From: Actinotalea subterranea
Lineage (GTDB): Bacteria > Actinomycetota > Actinomycetes > Actinomycetales > Cellulomonadaceae
Length of the DNA stretch: 64,000 bases
Assembly: GCF_008364845.1 (NCBI RefSeq)
Contig: NZ_VTTP01000004.1
Span: 186,001-250,000, forward strand
Reading direction: 5' to 3'
Made by a program: the position numbers and the translations under genes. Shown here piece after piece: positions 19,642 to 28,915 of the stretch. A model generated the notes under the pieces. That model was given only the letters and a program-made list of their open reading frames with translations, was not told the origin of the DNA and made no database searches. The stretch's first letter is position 1. Every line of letters begins with the position of its first letter.

Positions 19642-20037
19642 ATGGCTTCCACGCGCCGTAAGTCCGCCGCGATCGCTCTCGCCGTCGTCGGCATCGCCGG
19701 CCTCTCGCTGGCCTCCGCGGCCCAGCTGACCGTCAACACCAGCACGCTCCAGGCCGGCAAGGTCGCGGTCGGCAAGTGCGACGACAACGGCGTGAAGGTC
19801 GACTACACGTCGGCGTTCGCGGCCGGCTCGTACAACGCCACCGGCCTGTCCGTGACGGACATCGCCGCGGCGTGCGACGGCGGCACCATCAAGGTCACCG
19901 TGATCGCAGGCGGCACCACGCGCGAGGTCACCGGCACGAGCATCTCGGGCGGCACCTTCACGCCGACCGCCGCCGCGTTCGGTGCGGCGATCCCGGCCGA
20001 CGCCATCACCGACGTCGCGGTCGTCATCACCAAGTGA
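19642..20037 (+). CDS. SipW-class exported small surface protein
   Basis: Exported protein of 131 residues. The signal region (RRKSAAIALAVVGIAGLSL, then ASAAQLTV) resembles the actinobacterial alternate signal peptides processed by SipW-type peptidases, and the peptidase gene begins four bases after its stop. The mature part is about 100 residues, rich in Thr, Val and Ala, likely all beta, with only two cysteines (46 and 78) suited to one disulfide. It is clearly related to the protein at 22825 by the ASAA-x-L signal, cysteine placement and V-x-V/I-DY motif. A role in a surface fibre or sheath, by analogy with TasA, is inference. Confidence 0.75.
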   Translation: MASTRRKSAAIALAVVGIAGLSLASAAQLTVNTSTLQAGKVAVGKCDDNGVKVDYTSAFAAGSYNATGLSVTDIAAACDGGTIKVTVIAGGTTREVTGTSISGGTFTPTAAAFGAAIPADAITDVAVVITK

Positions 20038-20041
20038 CCCG

Positions 20042-20773
20042 GTGACGGTGGCTCGTACGAGCCCTGTCGTGGCGACCCACGAGGTGTCCGGTGCAGCCGG
20101 CGCGGGACTCCCGCGCCGGCTGCTCGGCCACGCCTCGGGCGCCCTGTGGCTCGTCGGCGCCGTCGTCCTCGGCTGGTTCCTGTGGCCGAGCTCGCTCGGC
20201 GGCTGCACGACCGTGACGATCGTGTCCGGCGAGTCGATGGAACCCACGTACTACACCGGTGACCTGGTCGTGTCCCGCTGCGGCGAGGTCGAGGTGGGCG
20301 ACGTGATCGTCTACCAGCCGGCCGACACCGGCGGTGCGCGCATCATCCACCGCGTCATCGGCGGTTCGGCCGACGACGGGTGGCTCGTCCAAGGCGACAA
20401 CAACGACTTCGTCGACCCGTGGGAACCACGCGCCGAGGAGATCCTCGGTTCCCCCGTGCTGCACCTTCCGCAGGTCGGCCGGTTCGCGTCGATCCTGCTG
20501 AGCCCGCTCACCTGGATCTCGCTGCTCGTGGTGGCGCTCGCCGTCGTGATCTGGCCGAGCGACGAGCCGGACGCCGACGACGACGCCGCGCAGGGTGCTG
20601 CGACGCCTGCCGCGGAGCCCGCCGACGCGGACGACGACGCACCCGGCCCCCTGCTCGACCCGCACGATCCGCTCGACGCGCACGGCGCGCACGAACCGCA
20701 CGACGCGGACGACGACGCCCTCCCGGTCGGCGGACCGGCGACCGGTCCCACGACGAGAGGAGTGACGGCGTGA
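20042..20773 (+). CDS. sipW: Signal peptidase I, SipW (ER/archaeal) type
   Basis: Membrane signal peptidase of 243 residues. One span (about 33-50) precedes the catalytic domain with Ser65 in VSGESMEPTYYTGDLV, His103 in ARIIHRVIG where the bacterial enzyme has lysine, and Asp119 in LVQGDNNDFVD. The Ser/His/Asp set marks the SipW/Sec11 class rather than LepB. A second span (about 160-176) is followed by an Asp/His-rich cytoplasmic tail of about 65 residues (DPHDPLDAHGAHEPHDAD), unusual for the family. It lies between two genes for exported proteins: a 4-base gap before and a GTGA overlap after, so they form one operon. Confidence 0.9.
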   Translation: MTVARTSPVVATHEVSGAAGAGLPRRLLGHASGALWLVGAVVLGWFLWPSSLGGCTTVTIVSGESMEPTYYTGDLVVSRCGEVEVGDVIVYQPADTGGARIIHRVIGGSADDGWLVQGDNNDFVDPWEPRAEEILGSPVLHLPQVGRFASILLSPLTWISLLVVALAVVIWPSDEPDADDDAAQGAATPAAEPADADDDAPGPLLDPHDPLDAHGAHEPHDADDDALPVGGPATGPTTRGVTA

Positions 20774-21516
20774 GGCGCCTCCTGCTGCTCGCCGTCGTGC
20801 TCCTGCTCGGCGTCACGGCGACCCTTGGCCACGCGAGCGCCGCGAGCCTCGCGGTGACCAGCCGCACGCTCCAGGCCATGCACGTGACCCATCCCTGCCC
20901 GGGGACGGCGACGGCGGTGCCCGCGACCCGCTCCGGCAACCAGTACACGGCCGTCACGGTCACCGTCCCGGAGGCGTGCGCCGGCCGTCCCGTGAACGTC
21001 GCGGTGGTGAACGGCTCGACGGCGCGCACCGGAACGGCCGTGGCCGCCTCGCCGACCGCGACGCGCTACACCGTGCCGCTCAGCGGCGCCTACACGGTGG
21101 GCACCGCGACCACGGTCAGGGCGACGGTCAGCGGCTGGGGCCTGCCGGTATCGATGCTCCCCGCCGTCTCCTGCCGCATCCCCGGCAACCCGGCCGCGAC
21201 CTGCACGGCGACCGCGACCGACGCGGCGAACTGGTGGGAGTGGCTCAACCCCGACCGCCACGACATCACCGTGCGTGTCACGACGAGCACCCCGACGGCC
21301 GAGCCGTGGGAGCTGACCTTCAACTTCGCGGCGCCCGGGTTCCGCGCCGTCTCCGACCTCGGAGGTCCGACGACCCTGACCAGCCAGACGGGCTGCGCCG
21401 ACCTGCCCGTCTACCGGGTCACCGGCTCGGGCGCGACGGCGTCGGCGCCCCAGACGTTCACGCTCATCGCCAACAGCTGGATCGGCGGCAACCAGAACCT
21501 GCTCAGCTGCTCCTGA
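20770..21516 (+). CDS. Exported protein encoded in the SipW operon
   Basis: Secreted protein of 248 residues starting at GTG 20770, overlapping the sipW stop (GTGA). The N-terminus RRLLLLAVVLLLGVTATLGH leads to ASAASLAVTSRTLQA, nearly the same cleavage-region words as ASAAQLTVNTSTLQA in the first gene, so it is a likely second SipW substrate. The mature part is Thr/Ala-rich and probably beta-sandwich, with six cysteines. WWEWLNPDRHDITVRVTTST and WELTFNFAAPGFR suggest a ligand- or carbohydrate-facing surface, but no family was recognised. Its last 14 bases overlap the convergent hydrolase gene. Confidence 0.75.
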   Translation: MRRLLLLAVVLLLGVTATLGHASAASLAVTSRTLQAMHVTHPCPGTATAVPATRSGNQYTAVTVTVPEACAGRPVNVAVVNGSTARTGTAVAASPTATRYTVPLSGAYTVGTATTVRATVSGWGLPVSMLPAVSCRIPGNPAATCTATATDAANWWEWLNPDRHDITVRVTTSTPTAEPWELTFNFAAPGFRAVSDLGGPTTLTSQTGCADLPVYRVTGSGATASAPQTFTLIANSWIGGNQNLLSCS

Positions 21517-22447
21517 CGCCCGTGCTGCCCGGGCCGCCCGGCCCGGCCGGGCCGACCGGCCCGCCAGGGCCGCCGGGTGCCGGGCCGGCGTCGACCGGCT
21601 CGAGCGCGGGCCGCTTGGGCCGGCGGCTGTCACCCGAGGAGCGGCCACGCAGTCGCCGCGTCGCCCACGGGTAGGCGTGGGCGCGGAACCACTCGGCGTC
21701 CTCGCGCAGCTGGGCTGCCCGCGGGAGGGGTGGCAGCGGTGTCATCGGGTCGTCCCACGCCGGGTCGTCGGGCTCGAGGCCCAGCGCGACGAGCGCGCCC
21801 TGGGCCACGCGCCGGTGACCCTCGGTGGTCAGGTGGATCCGGTCGGGTGCCCACATGCGCCAGTCGCGCAGCGACGCCATGCCCCACACGTCGAGCACGT
21901 GCGCGCCGTGGCGGCGGGCGATCGACCAGACGTGGGAGTTGAGCACGGCGACGCGTCCGCGGGTGCGACGCACCACGGGGCTGTCCTTGGCGTCCATGCC
22001 CGTGCCGAGCAGGACGTCCGCGCCCGCCGCGCGCAGGCGGACGACAGCGCGCTCGACAGCCGCCGCCATGCGGTCCGGGTCGGCCGCGGGCCGCAGCATG
22101 TCGTTGCCGCCGCCGACGAGGCTCACGAGGTCGGCGCCGAGGTCGAGGGCGGCCGGCACCTGGTCCCGCAGGATCGGTGCGAGGAGGCGCCCGCGGATCG
22201 CGAGGTTCGCGTACGCGACGGGCTCGCCGCCCGAGCGCTCGGCGAGGTGGGCCGCGAGCAGGTCCGCCCAGCCCCGGCACGGCAGCGTCGGGTCGACGGT
22301 CTCGGTGCGCACGGGTGGTTCGCCTCCCGGGACGTCCCACAGGCCCTCCGTGAAGGAGTCGCCGGTCGCGACGTACCGCCGCCACGGTGAGGGCGCCCTA
22401 TCGGCAGGCGTCGAGGGATCCGCGCCTGCGGACCGGGTGAAATCCAT
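21503..22447 (-). CDS. SGNH/GDSL hydrolase family protein
   Basis: Serine esterase/lipase-type hydrolase of 314 residues. Block I is YVATGDSFTEGLWD (catalytic Ser), block III GGGNDMLRP, and block V DRIHLTTEGHRR (catalytic Asp and His). There is no signal peptide, so it is probably cytosolic and the acyl ester substrate is unknown. ATG 22447 was chosen over an in-frame TTG at 22483. The C-terminus carries about 20 residues of collagen-like G-x-x triplets (PGGPGGPVGPAGPGGPG), coded by DNA that overlaps the end of the convergent exported-protein gene. Confidence 0.88.
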   Translation of the reverse strand: MDFTRSAGADPSTPADRAPSPWRRYVATGDSFTEGLWDVPGGEPPVRTETVDPTLPCRGWADLLAAHLAERSGGEPVAYANLAIRGRLLAPILRDQVPAALDLGADLVSLVGGGNDMLRPAADPDRMAAAVERAVVRLRAAGADVLLGTGMDAKDSPVVRRTRGRVAVLNSHVWSIARRHGAHVLDVWGMASLRDWRMWAPDRIHLTTEGHRRVAQGALVALGLEPDDPAWDDPMTPLPPLPRAAQLREDAEWFRAHAYPWATRRLRGRSSGDSRRPKRPALEPVDAGPAPGGPGGPVGPAGPGGPGSTGVRSS

Positions 22448-22540
22448 CCTGCGAGTGTGCTCCGATGCCCCGTACGTGCCCAAACCGGACGCCCCTGTCC
22501 TTCCCGGGTATGGACGATGTGTCCCCTGTGGGTCATCCTG

Positions 22541-22625
22541 GGCAGGTCAGCGACAAGAGGCAAACCCATCGTGAGGTGGGGACGCAAAGCCACGGGACCC
22601 CTGGGGTCAGCCGGGCCACCGAACG
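22541..22625 (+). ncRNA. Cyclic di-GMP-I (GEMM) riboswitch aptamer
   Basis: The conserved words occur in the right order: GGCAAACC (22559-22566), a CCCATC/GGTGGG stem capped by the GNRA loop GTGA (22565-22580), GACGCAAAGCC (22581-22591), a GACCC/GGGTC stem (22596-22608), then AGCCGGG and CCACCGA (22609-22621). This is the class I c-di-GMP layout known from Vc2. The guanine two positions before the CAAACC word suggests c-di-GMP rather than cGAMP preference, but I am unsure of the numbering. It lies 200 bases upstream of the exported-protein gene at 22825. Confidence 0.88.
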
Positions 22626-22824
22626 ACAAGAGGCCGATCATGAGCATCACGTCACCCACGTGGGCCACCTCCCTCCCAGCGCACGGCGCTGAACCGGGCC
22701 GCCACCCCTAGCCTCCTCGAGGCATCCCGCCCCAGGCCGCAGGACGCGACCACGGGGCGAACGCCGGACACGGATGTCCGGCTCAGGGAGTGCAGGAACC
22801 ATCTCGGACCCAGGAGGGGGACAG
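22626..22824 (+). promoter_or_regulatory. Putative riboswitch expression platform and leader
   Basis: This untranslated stretch links the aptamer to the gene at 22825. CCTCCT at 22712-22717 is an exact complement of the ribosome site AGGAGG at 22812-22817, so switching by SD masking is possible. A perfect hairpin CCGGACA-CGGA-TGTCCGG lies at 22764-22781. No typical terminator with a T-run is seen. TATGGACGAT at 22509-22518, before the aptamer, may be the promoter -10 region. Confidence 0.5.
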
Positions 22825-23238
22825 ATGATCAGCCGCAAGAATCGACAGGCCGCATCGGTGGCCCTCGTCGCGCTCGCCCTCGTGGGCGTCCGTGCCGCGT
22901 CCGCGGCCGGGCTCGACCTGGGTGGCGAGCAGATCCTGATCGGGAGTCAGAGCACCGAGCGGTGCTCCTCCTCTCAGGTCGACATCGACTACGACGTCGC
23001 GTACGACGCGTCGCTGCAGGGATACGGGGTGAGCGCTGCCCGGCTGTCGGGGCTGGACGAGCGCTGCCAGGGCTACGACGTCGTCGTGACCCTCAGCGGA
23101 CCCGGGGGGGTCTCGTTGGCCGACATCACCGCAGTGGTGGACGCGCCGGACATGGCGGTCGTGGTGCCGGCGGCGACGCCGGTGAGCGCGGAGCAGCTCA
23201 CGGGAGTGAGCATCGTGCTCAGGGAGGCCGAGGCCTAG
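22825..23238 (+). CDS. SipW-class exported protein under riboswitch control
   Basis: Exported protein of 137 residues, paralogous to the one at 19642. The signal region RKNRQAASVALVALALVGVRA is followed by ASAAGLDL; the mature part has two cysteines (47 and 81) and VDIDYDVAYDASLQGYGVSA, matching VKVDYTSAFAAGSYNATGLS of its paralogue. It should be cleaved by the SipW peptidase encoded 2 kb upstream. SD AGGAGG sits eight bases before ATG 22825. The upstream leader contains a c-di-GMP-I aptamer, so expression should follow c-di-GMP levels, as expected for a matrix or adhesion component. Its exact role is unknown. Confidence 0.75.
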   Translation: MISRKNRQAASVALVALALVGVRAASAAGLDLGGEQILIGSQSTERCSSSQVDIDYDVAYDASLQGYGVSAARLSGLDERCQGYDVVVTLSGPGGVSLADITAVVDAPDMAVVVPAATPVSAEQLTGVSIVLREAEA

Positions 23239-23241
23239 ACC

Positions 23242-24036
23242 TCAGCCCACTGACGTGGTGCCGCTCCGTGGGGACGGAGCGGCACCGGTCGGTGCGCCCG
23301 GGGTCGGCTGGTCGGCGCCCGCTGGCGGCTCGAGCGCTACCGCGCCGGCGCCCGTACCCGCGTGCCTGGCCCAGTCCACGGGCGGCGCGCCCTGCTCCGC
23401 GAGCAGCGCGTTGACGCGCGAGAAGGGCTTCGAGCCGAAGAAGCCGCGCGCGGCGGACAGCGGGCTGGGGTGCACGCTCTGCACGAGCGGCACGCCGTGG
23501 AGCGCGGGCCGCAGCTCCTGCGCGTCCCGGCCCCACAGGACGGCGACCAGCGGTCCGCCGCGCTCGACGAGGGCCGCGACGGCCCGGTCGGTGACCTCCT
23601 GCCAGCCCAGCGACCGGTGCGACGCGGGGCTGCCCTCCCGCACCGTGAGCACACGGTTGAGCAGCAGGACGCCCTGCTCGGCCCACCCCGTCAGGTCGCC
23701 GGACGGCCCGGGCGAGCAGCCGACGTCGTCGGCGAGCTCACGGTAGATGTTCTGCAGGGACCGGGGGAGCGGTCGCACGTCGGGCGCCACGCAGAAGGAC
23801 AGCCCGACGGCGTGCCCGGGCGTCGGGTAGGGGTCCTGGCCCACGACCAGCACGCGGACCTCGGCCATGGGCCGCGCGAAGGCGCGGAGCACCGCGTCGG
23901 GGGCGGGTAGGTAGCGGTGCCCCGCCGCCGTCTCGGCCCGCAGGAGGTCGCCGATCGTGCGCAGCCTCGGCTCGACGGGGGCGAGCGCGGCGGCCCAGTC
24001 GGGCGCCATGATCTGGTCGAGCGGCAGGCGCGGCAC
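23242..24036 (-). CDS. ung: Uracil-DNA glycosylase, family 1
   Basis: Base-excision repair enzyme removing uracil from DNA. The 264-residue product contains the catalytic water-activating motif [16 protein letters not shown] and the leucine-loop motif [19 protein letters not shown] with the key histidine. The last 40 residues (Ala/Pro/Gly-rich) extend past the usual C-terminus. GTG 24036 is favoured because TAGGGT (24047-24042, minus strand) lies six bases upstream as for a leaderless mRNA; ATG 24009 is an alternative. It ends three bases from the convergent exported-protein gene. Confidence 0.96.
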   Translation of the reverse strand: MPRLPLDQIMAPDWAAALAPVEPRLRTIGDLLRAETAAGHRYLPAPDAVLRAFARPMAEVRVLVVGQDPYPTPGHAVGLSFCVAPDVRPLPRSLQNIYRELADDVGCSPGPSGDLTGWAEQGVLLLNRVLTVREGSPASHRSLGWQEVTDRAVAALVERGGPLVAVLWGRDAQELRPALHGVPLVQSVHPSPLSAARGFFGSKPFSRVNALLAEQGAPPVDWARHAGTGAGAVALEPPAGADQPTPGAPTGAAPSPRSGTTSVG

Positions 24037-24075
24037 GGGTGGACCCTAGCGCCGTCGCGCGACTCGCCCGGGGAA

Positions 24076-24104
24076 TGACATGGCTGTGATTAGCGGCGTA
24101 GCAT
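24076..24104 (+). promoter_or_regulatory. Promoter of the DUF3263 gene
   Basis: TGACAT (24076-24081) and TAGCAT (24099-24104) are separated by 17 bases, a good housekeeping-type promoter. The predicted start lies about 105 bases before the DUF3263 start codon, leaving a leader with SD GGGAG. Confidence 0.55.
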
Positions 24105-24217
24105 GAGGACGGCGCGGATGGCGGCACGACACCCCGACGAGGGGTCGAGGAAGCCAGGCGCGTCGGTGGGTCGTGGGGCACGCAGCGCCGCACGAGGACG
24201 AGCACGGGAGAGCACGC

Positions 24218-24526
24218 ATGGACGCCATGGCGATCAGCACGCTGGCCGAGCGGGGCCACGAGCCCGCGGCCGCGAGCGAGCTGTCCGAGCGCGACCAGCA
24301 GATCCTCGCCTTCGAGCGCCAGTGGTGGAAGTACGCGGGCGCCAAGGAGCAGGCCGTCCGCGAGCTCTTCGAGATGTCCGCCACCCGCTACTACCAGGTC
24401 CTCAACGCGCTCATCGACTCGCCCGCGGCCCTCGCGTACGACCCGATGCTCATCAAGCGCCTGCGCCGCATGCGCACCACCCGTCAGCGGGCCCGCACCG
24501 CGCGTCGTCTCGGGATCGACGGCTGA
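24218..24526 (+). CDS. DUF3263 domain protein
   Basis: Small protein of 102 residues of the actinobacterial DUF3263 family. LSERDQQILAFERQWWKYAGAKEQAVRELFEMSATRYYQVLNALI resembles a helix-turn-helix: ERQWWK, then a recognition-like helix SATRYYQVLNALID, so a DNA-binding role is plausible but unproven. ATG 24218 has GGGAG upstream; ATG 24227 is an alternative. It is followed 30 bases later by the LytR_C gene, the usual order in actinobacteria, and in many relatives cspA also follows, as here. Confidence 0.85.
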   Translation: MDAMAISTLAERGHEPAAASELSERDQQILAFERQWWKYAGAKEQAVRELFEMSATRYYQVLNALIDSPAALAYDPMLIKRLRRMRTTRQRARTARRLGIDG

Positions 24527-24556
24527 CCCACCGGCGCGACCGCTAGCCTTGCCGCC

Positions 24557-25183
24557 GTGAGCGCCCGCGACTACCCCCACCCCCCGGACGAGTTCGACGC
24601 GGCGGACGTGGCAGGTGGTCCGCGCGGAGCGCACCGCAGGCCGCGGAGCCGGCTGAGTCGTTGGCTCCCGTTCCTCGTCGTCCTCGTCGTCTTCCCTGCG
24701 CTCGCGTACGGGATCGTCACGTGGCTGTCCGACTGGGAGGGCCTCCCCGGCGCCGACACGACGACGACCGACACGACGGACACGGCCGAGGACGAGCCGG
24801 CGACGGACGACACGGCGACCGAGGAGACCCCGGCCGACGGCGCGACCACGGAGGAGACGCCCGCCGCGGAGCCGACCGTCGAGGCGCCCCCGCCTCCCGT
24901 CGCGAACCTGGCGACGCCCGTCGAGGTCTTCAACGCGACGTCGCGCTCCGGCCTCGCCGGCGGCGCCGCGGACCGTCTCGAGGAGGCCGGCTTCACGTCC
25001 GTCGAGGCGGGCAACTGGGACGGCGCCGACCTCGACACGTCGGTCGTGTACTACCCGAACGCCGACCACGTCGCCACGGCGCAGGCCGCCGCGGCAGCCC
25101 TGGGCCTGACCGCGGTCCAGGAGTCGGCGGAGGAGGCGCCCGAGGGCATCGTGGTCGTGCTCGCCGCCGACTACCGCTCCTGA
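24557..25183 (+). CDS. LytR C-terminal domain membrane protein
   Basis: Protein of 208 residues: a basic cytoplasmic N-terminus ([10 protein letters not shown]), one membrane span (about 37-56), a Thr/Glu/Pro-rich linker with repeated EETPA, and an extracytoplasmic LytR_C domain (about 118-208) with [26 protein letters not shown] and the ending VVLAADYRS. LytR_C domains normally follow wall-polymer ligase domains; here the catalytic part is absent, as in many actinobacterial partners of DUF3263. It may sense or bind wall material. A TAGCCT box at 24544-24549 lies seven bases before GTG 24557, so the mRNA is probably leaderless. Confidence 0.88.
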   Translation: MSARDYPHPPDEFDAADVAGGPRGAHRRPRSRLSRWLPFLVVLVVFPALAYGIVTWLSDWEGLPGADTTTTDTTDTAEDEPATDDTATEETPADGATTEETPAAEPTVEAPPPPVANLATPVEVFNATSRSGLAGGAADRLEEAGFTSVEAGNWDGADLDTSVVYYPNADHVATAQAAAAALGLTAVQESAEEAPEGIVVVLAADYRS

Positions 25184-25242
25184 GCGACCCCGCTAGGCTC
25201 GGCCGTTCACGGCATCACTCGTTCAGCGCGACAGGAGCAGCG

Positions 25243-25446
25243 ATGGCTCAGGGCACCGTCAAGTGGTTCAACGCCGAGAAGGGCTTCGGGTTCATCACCC
25301 AGGCCGACGGCGGTCCGGACGTCTTCGTCCACTTCAGTGCGATCCAGGCCGACGGCTACCGCGCGCTCGAGGAGGGCCAGGAGGTCGAGTACCAGGTCGG
25401 CCAGGGCGCCAAGGGGCCGCAGGCCGAGCAGGTCCGCGCGATCTGA
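25243..25446 (+). CDS. Cold-shock protein, CspA family
   Basis: Single-stranded nucleic-acid chaperone of 67 residues. RNP1 is KGFGFI and RNP2 VFVHF, in the order [20 protein letters not shown] then [21 protein letters not shown]. It should melt RNA structure at low temperature and in growth. SD AGGAG sits six bases before ATG 25243, and a TAGGCT box at 25195-25200 gives a leader of about 35 bases. The next gene starts only 19 bases downstream, so they may be co-transcribed. A second, longer cold-shock-like gene is at 43549. Confidence 0.95.
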   Translation: MAQGTVKWFNAEKGFGFITQADGGPDVFVHFSAIQADGYRALEEGQEVEYQVGQGAKGPQAEQVRAI

Positions 25447-25465
25447 CGCCGGGGCCGGCCGCGTC

Positions 25466-26914
25466 GTGGACGTCGTCGTCGTCGGGTCGGGCCCGGGCGG
25501 CCTCGCCGCAGCGGTGACGCTCGCGCGGTCGGGCCTGGCGGTCGAGGTGCTCGAGGCGCAGCCGACGGCCGGCGGGGGCGCGCGTACGGCCGACCTCGGG
25601 CTGGGTCCGGGCGTCGTGCACGACGTGTGCAGCGCGGTGCACCCGCTCGCGCTCGCCTCGCCGTTCTTCCGGCGCTTCGACCTCGCGGCGCGTGGCGTCG
25701 AGCTCGCCGTCCCCGAGGTGTCCTACGCGCAGCCCCTCGACGGTGGCGTGGCCGGCCTCGCGCTGCGGGACCTCGGCCGCACCGCGGACGGGCTGGGCGT
25801 CGACGGCGCCGCCTGGCTCGACCTCATGGCGCCCCTGGTCGAGCACGTGGACGGCCTCGTGGCGCTGCTCCTGGGCGACCACCGCCACGTCCCGGCCGAC
25901 CTGCCCACCGCGCTGCGCCTCGCCCTGCGGGCGGCGGAGCAGGGCCTCGGCGCGACGTGGGGCCGACGGTTCCGGGGCCCCGTCGCGCCGGCGCTCCTGA
26001 CGGGTGTCGCAGCGCACACCACGACGCGCCTGCCCTCGATCCCGGCCGCGGGCACCTCGCTGCTCCTGAGCACGCTCGCCCACGCCGGCGGGTGGGCGCT
26101 GCCGCGCGGCGGGTCGCAGGCGATCACGGACGCCCTCCTCGCGGACCTCGCCGCGCACGGCGGCGTCGTGCGGACGGGCCACGCCGTCCGGACGTCCGAC
26201 GACCTGCCCGCGGCGCGCGCGTACGTGTTCGACACCGTGCCCTCGCTCGTCGCGCGCGTGCTGCCGCGGCACCTCGCCCCGGGCGTCGCCGCCGCGTACG
26301 GGCGCTACCGGCACGGCGCCGGGGCCGCGAAGGTCGACTTCGTCCTGTCCGGGCCCGTGCCGTGGGCGGCGGACGGCGTCGGGCGCGCCTCGACCGTCCA
26401 CCTGGGTGGGACGCGCGAGCAGATGGCCGCGGCGGAGGACGCGGTGGCCCGCGGTCGGCACGCCGCCCACCCGGTCGTGCTCGTCAGCGACCCGTCGCTG
26501 ACGGACCCGGGCCGGCTCGGCCGCGACGGCACCCGGCCGCTGTGGACGTACGCGCACGTGCCCGCGCGGTCGGTCGTTGACGTGACGGAGGCCGTGACCG
26601 CGCAGGTCGAGCGGTACGCGCCCGGGTTCCGGGACGTCGTCGTCGCGGCGCGGTGCGTGCCTGCCGCCCGCATGGCCGACGACAACGCGAACTACGTGGG
26701 GGGCGACATTGCCGCGGGCGCCGTGACGCTGCGCCGTGTCCTCGGCGGGCCCGCGCCGCGCTGGGACCCGTACCGGGCGGGTGACGGGGTCTACCTGTGC
26801 TCCGCCGCGGTCCCGCCCGGGCCGGGCGTGCACGGCATGGGCGGGTGGCACGCCGCCCGACGCGTGCTGGCCGACGTGTTCGGGATCCGACGCCCCCCGT
26901 CGCTCGCTCCGTGA
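25466..26914 (+). CDS. FAD-dependent oxidoreductase, phytoene-desaturase-like
   Basis: Flavin oxidoreductase of 482 residues. The N-terminal Rossmann motif [28 protein letters not shown] binds FAD, and the C-terminal [25 protein letters not shown] is typical of the CrtI/retinol-saturase group. [21 protein letters not shown] is also characteristic. The substrate is probably hydrophobic, but no other carotenoid gene is near, so a carotenoid role is not supported. GTG 25466 starts the Rossmann fold directly. Annotated relatives are usually called NAD(P)/FAD-dependent oxidoreductase. Confidence 0.9.
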   Translation: MDVVVVGSGPGGLAAAVTLARSGLAVEVLEAQPTAGGGARTADLGLGPGVVHDVCSAVHPLALASPFFRRFDLAARGVELAVPEVSYAQPLDGGVAGLALRDLGRTADGLGVDGAAWLDLMAPLVEHVDGLVALLLGDHRHVPADLPTALRLALRAAEQGLGATWGRRFRGPVAPALLTGVAAHTTTRLPSIPAAGTSLLLSTLAHAGGWALPRGGSQAITDALLADLAAHGGVVRTGHAVRTSDDLPAARAYVFDTVPSLVARVLPRHLAPGVAAAYGRYRHGAGAAKVDFVLSGPVPWAADGVGRASTVHLGGTREQMAAAEDAVARGRHAAHPVVLVSDPSLTDPGRLGRDGTRPLWTYAHVPARSVVDVTEAVTAQVERYAPGFRDVVVAARCVPAARMADDNANYVGGDIAAGAVTLRRVLGGPAPRWDPYRAGDGVYLCSAAVPPGPGVHGMGGWHAARRVLADVFGIRRPPSLAP

Positions 26915-26975
26915 GAGCCGGGGGCCGTGCCGGCTGCGCGCTGGGCGAACGCCCCCTCGTGGGGTGTGCGCGCCG

Positions 26976-27002
26976 CTTGCACTCACCGGTGCCGAGTGCC
27001 AA
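26976..27002. promoter_or_regulatory. CIRCE operator 1 (HrcA site) upstream of groL
   Basis: CTTGCACTC, nine spacer bases, GAGTGCCAA: close to the CIRCE consensus TTAGCACTC-N9-GAGTGCTAA. It overlaps a likely -35 (TTGCAC, 26977-26982), with AATAAT 18 bases later at 27001-27006 as -10. HrcA binding here would block groL transcription until heat shock. Confidence 0.92.
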
Positions 27003-27009
27003 TAATGAG

Positions 27010-27036
27010 TTAGCACTCTCGACCCGAGAGTGACAG
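27010..27036. promoter_or_regulatory. CIRCE operator 2 upstream of groL
   Basis: TTAGCACTC is a perfect left half; after TCGACCCGA the right half is degenerate (GAGTGACAG). It covers the predicted transcription start. Two CIRCE copies before a chaperonin gene are known in actinobacteria. Confidence 0.85.
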
Positions 27037-27083
27037 AACGTACCTGGGCCTGGTGAGGTCCGGGGCTCGGTGGCGGGACGTGA

Positions 27084-28790
<1,707 letters not shown>

Positions 28791-28845
28791 TCGGCTCCCG
28801 GGCCTCGGCCCGGTCCGGTCATCGCTCCTGACCCCAGCAGTCCAG

Positions 28846-28877
28846 CGGCGGGCGTCCCCTTCGGGGGGCGCCCGCCG
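28846..28877 (+). terminator. groL terminator with UUCG loop
   Basis: A 14-bp stem (28846-28859 with 28864-28877, one T-G pair) closed by TTCG. It lies between groL and the convergent DUF4031 gene and could stop transcription from both sides. Confidence 0.9.
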
Positions 28878-28915
28878 TTCGTCGTCCCCGGCCACGTGTG
28901 CCCGGGTCGTCTGCC

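Noticed and set aside
22435-22443. GGGTGAAAT word resembling those at 19448-19456 and (as GGGTGAAA) at 57467-57474, first taken as a shared operator
   Set aside because: Here it is the reverse complement of the first codons of the GDSL hydrolase (MDFTR), so the match may be coincidental; a three-site motif is not supported.
25466-26914. Carotenoid desaturase (crtI) call
   Set aside because: The fold matches, but no other carotenoid gene lies nearby and the subgroup includes enzymes with other substrates; only the broad call is kept.
26976-27036. Small CRISPR-like array suggested by repeated GCACTC/GAGTG words
   Set aside because: The words are the half sites of two CIRCE operators, not repeats with unique spacers. 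No CRISPR array was seen elsewhere.
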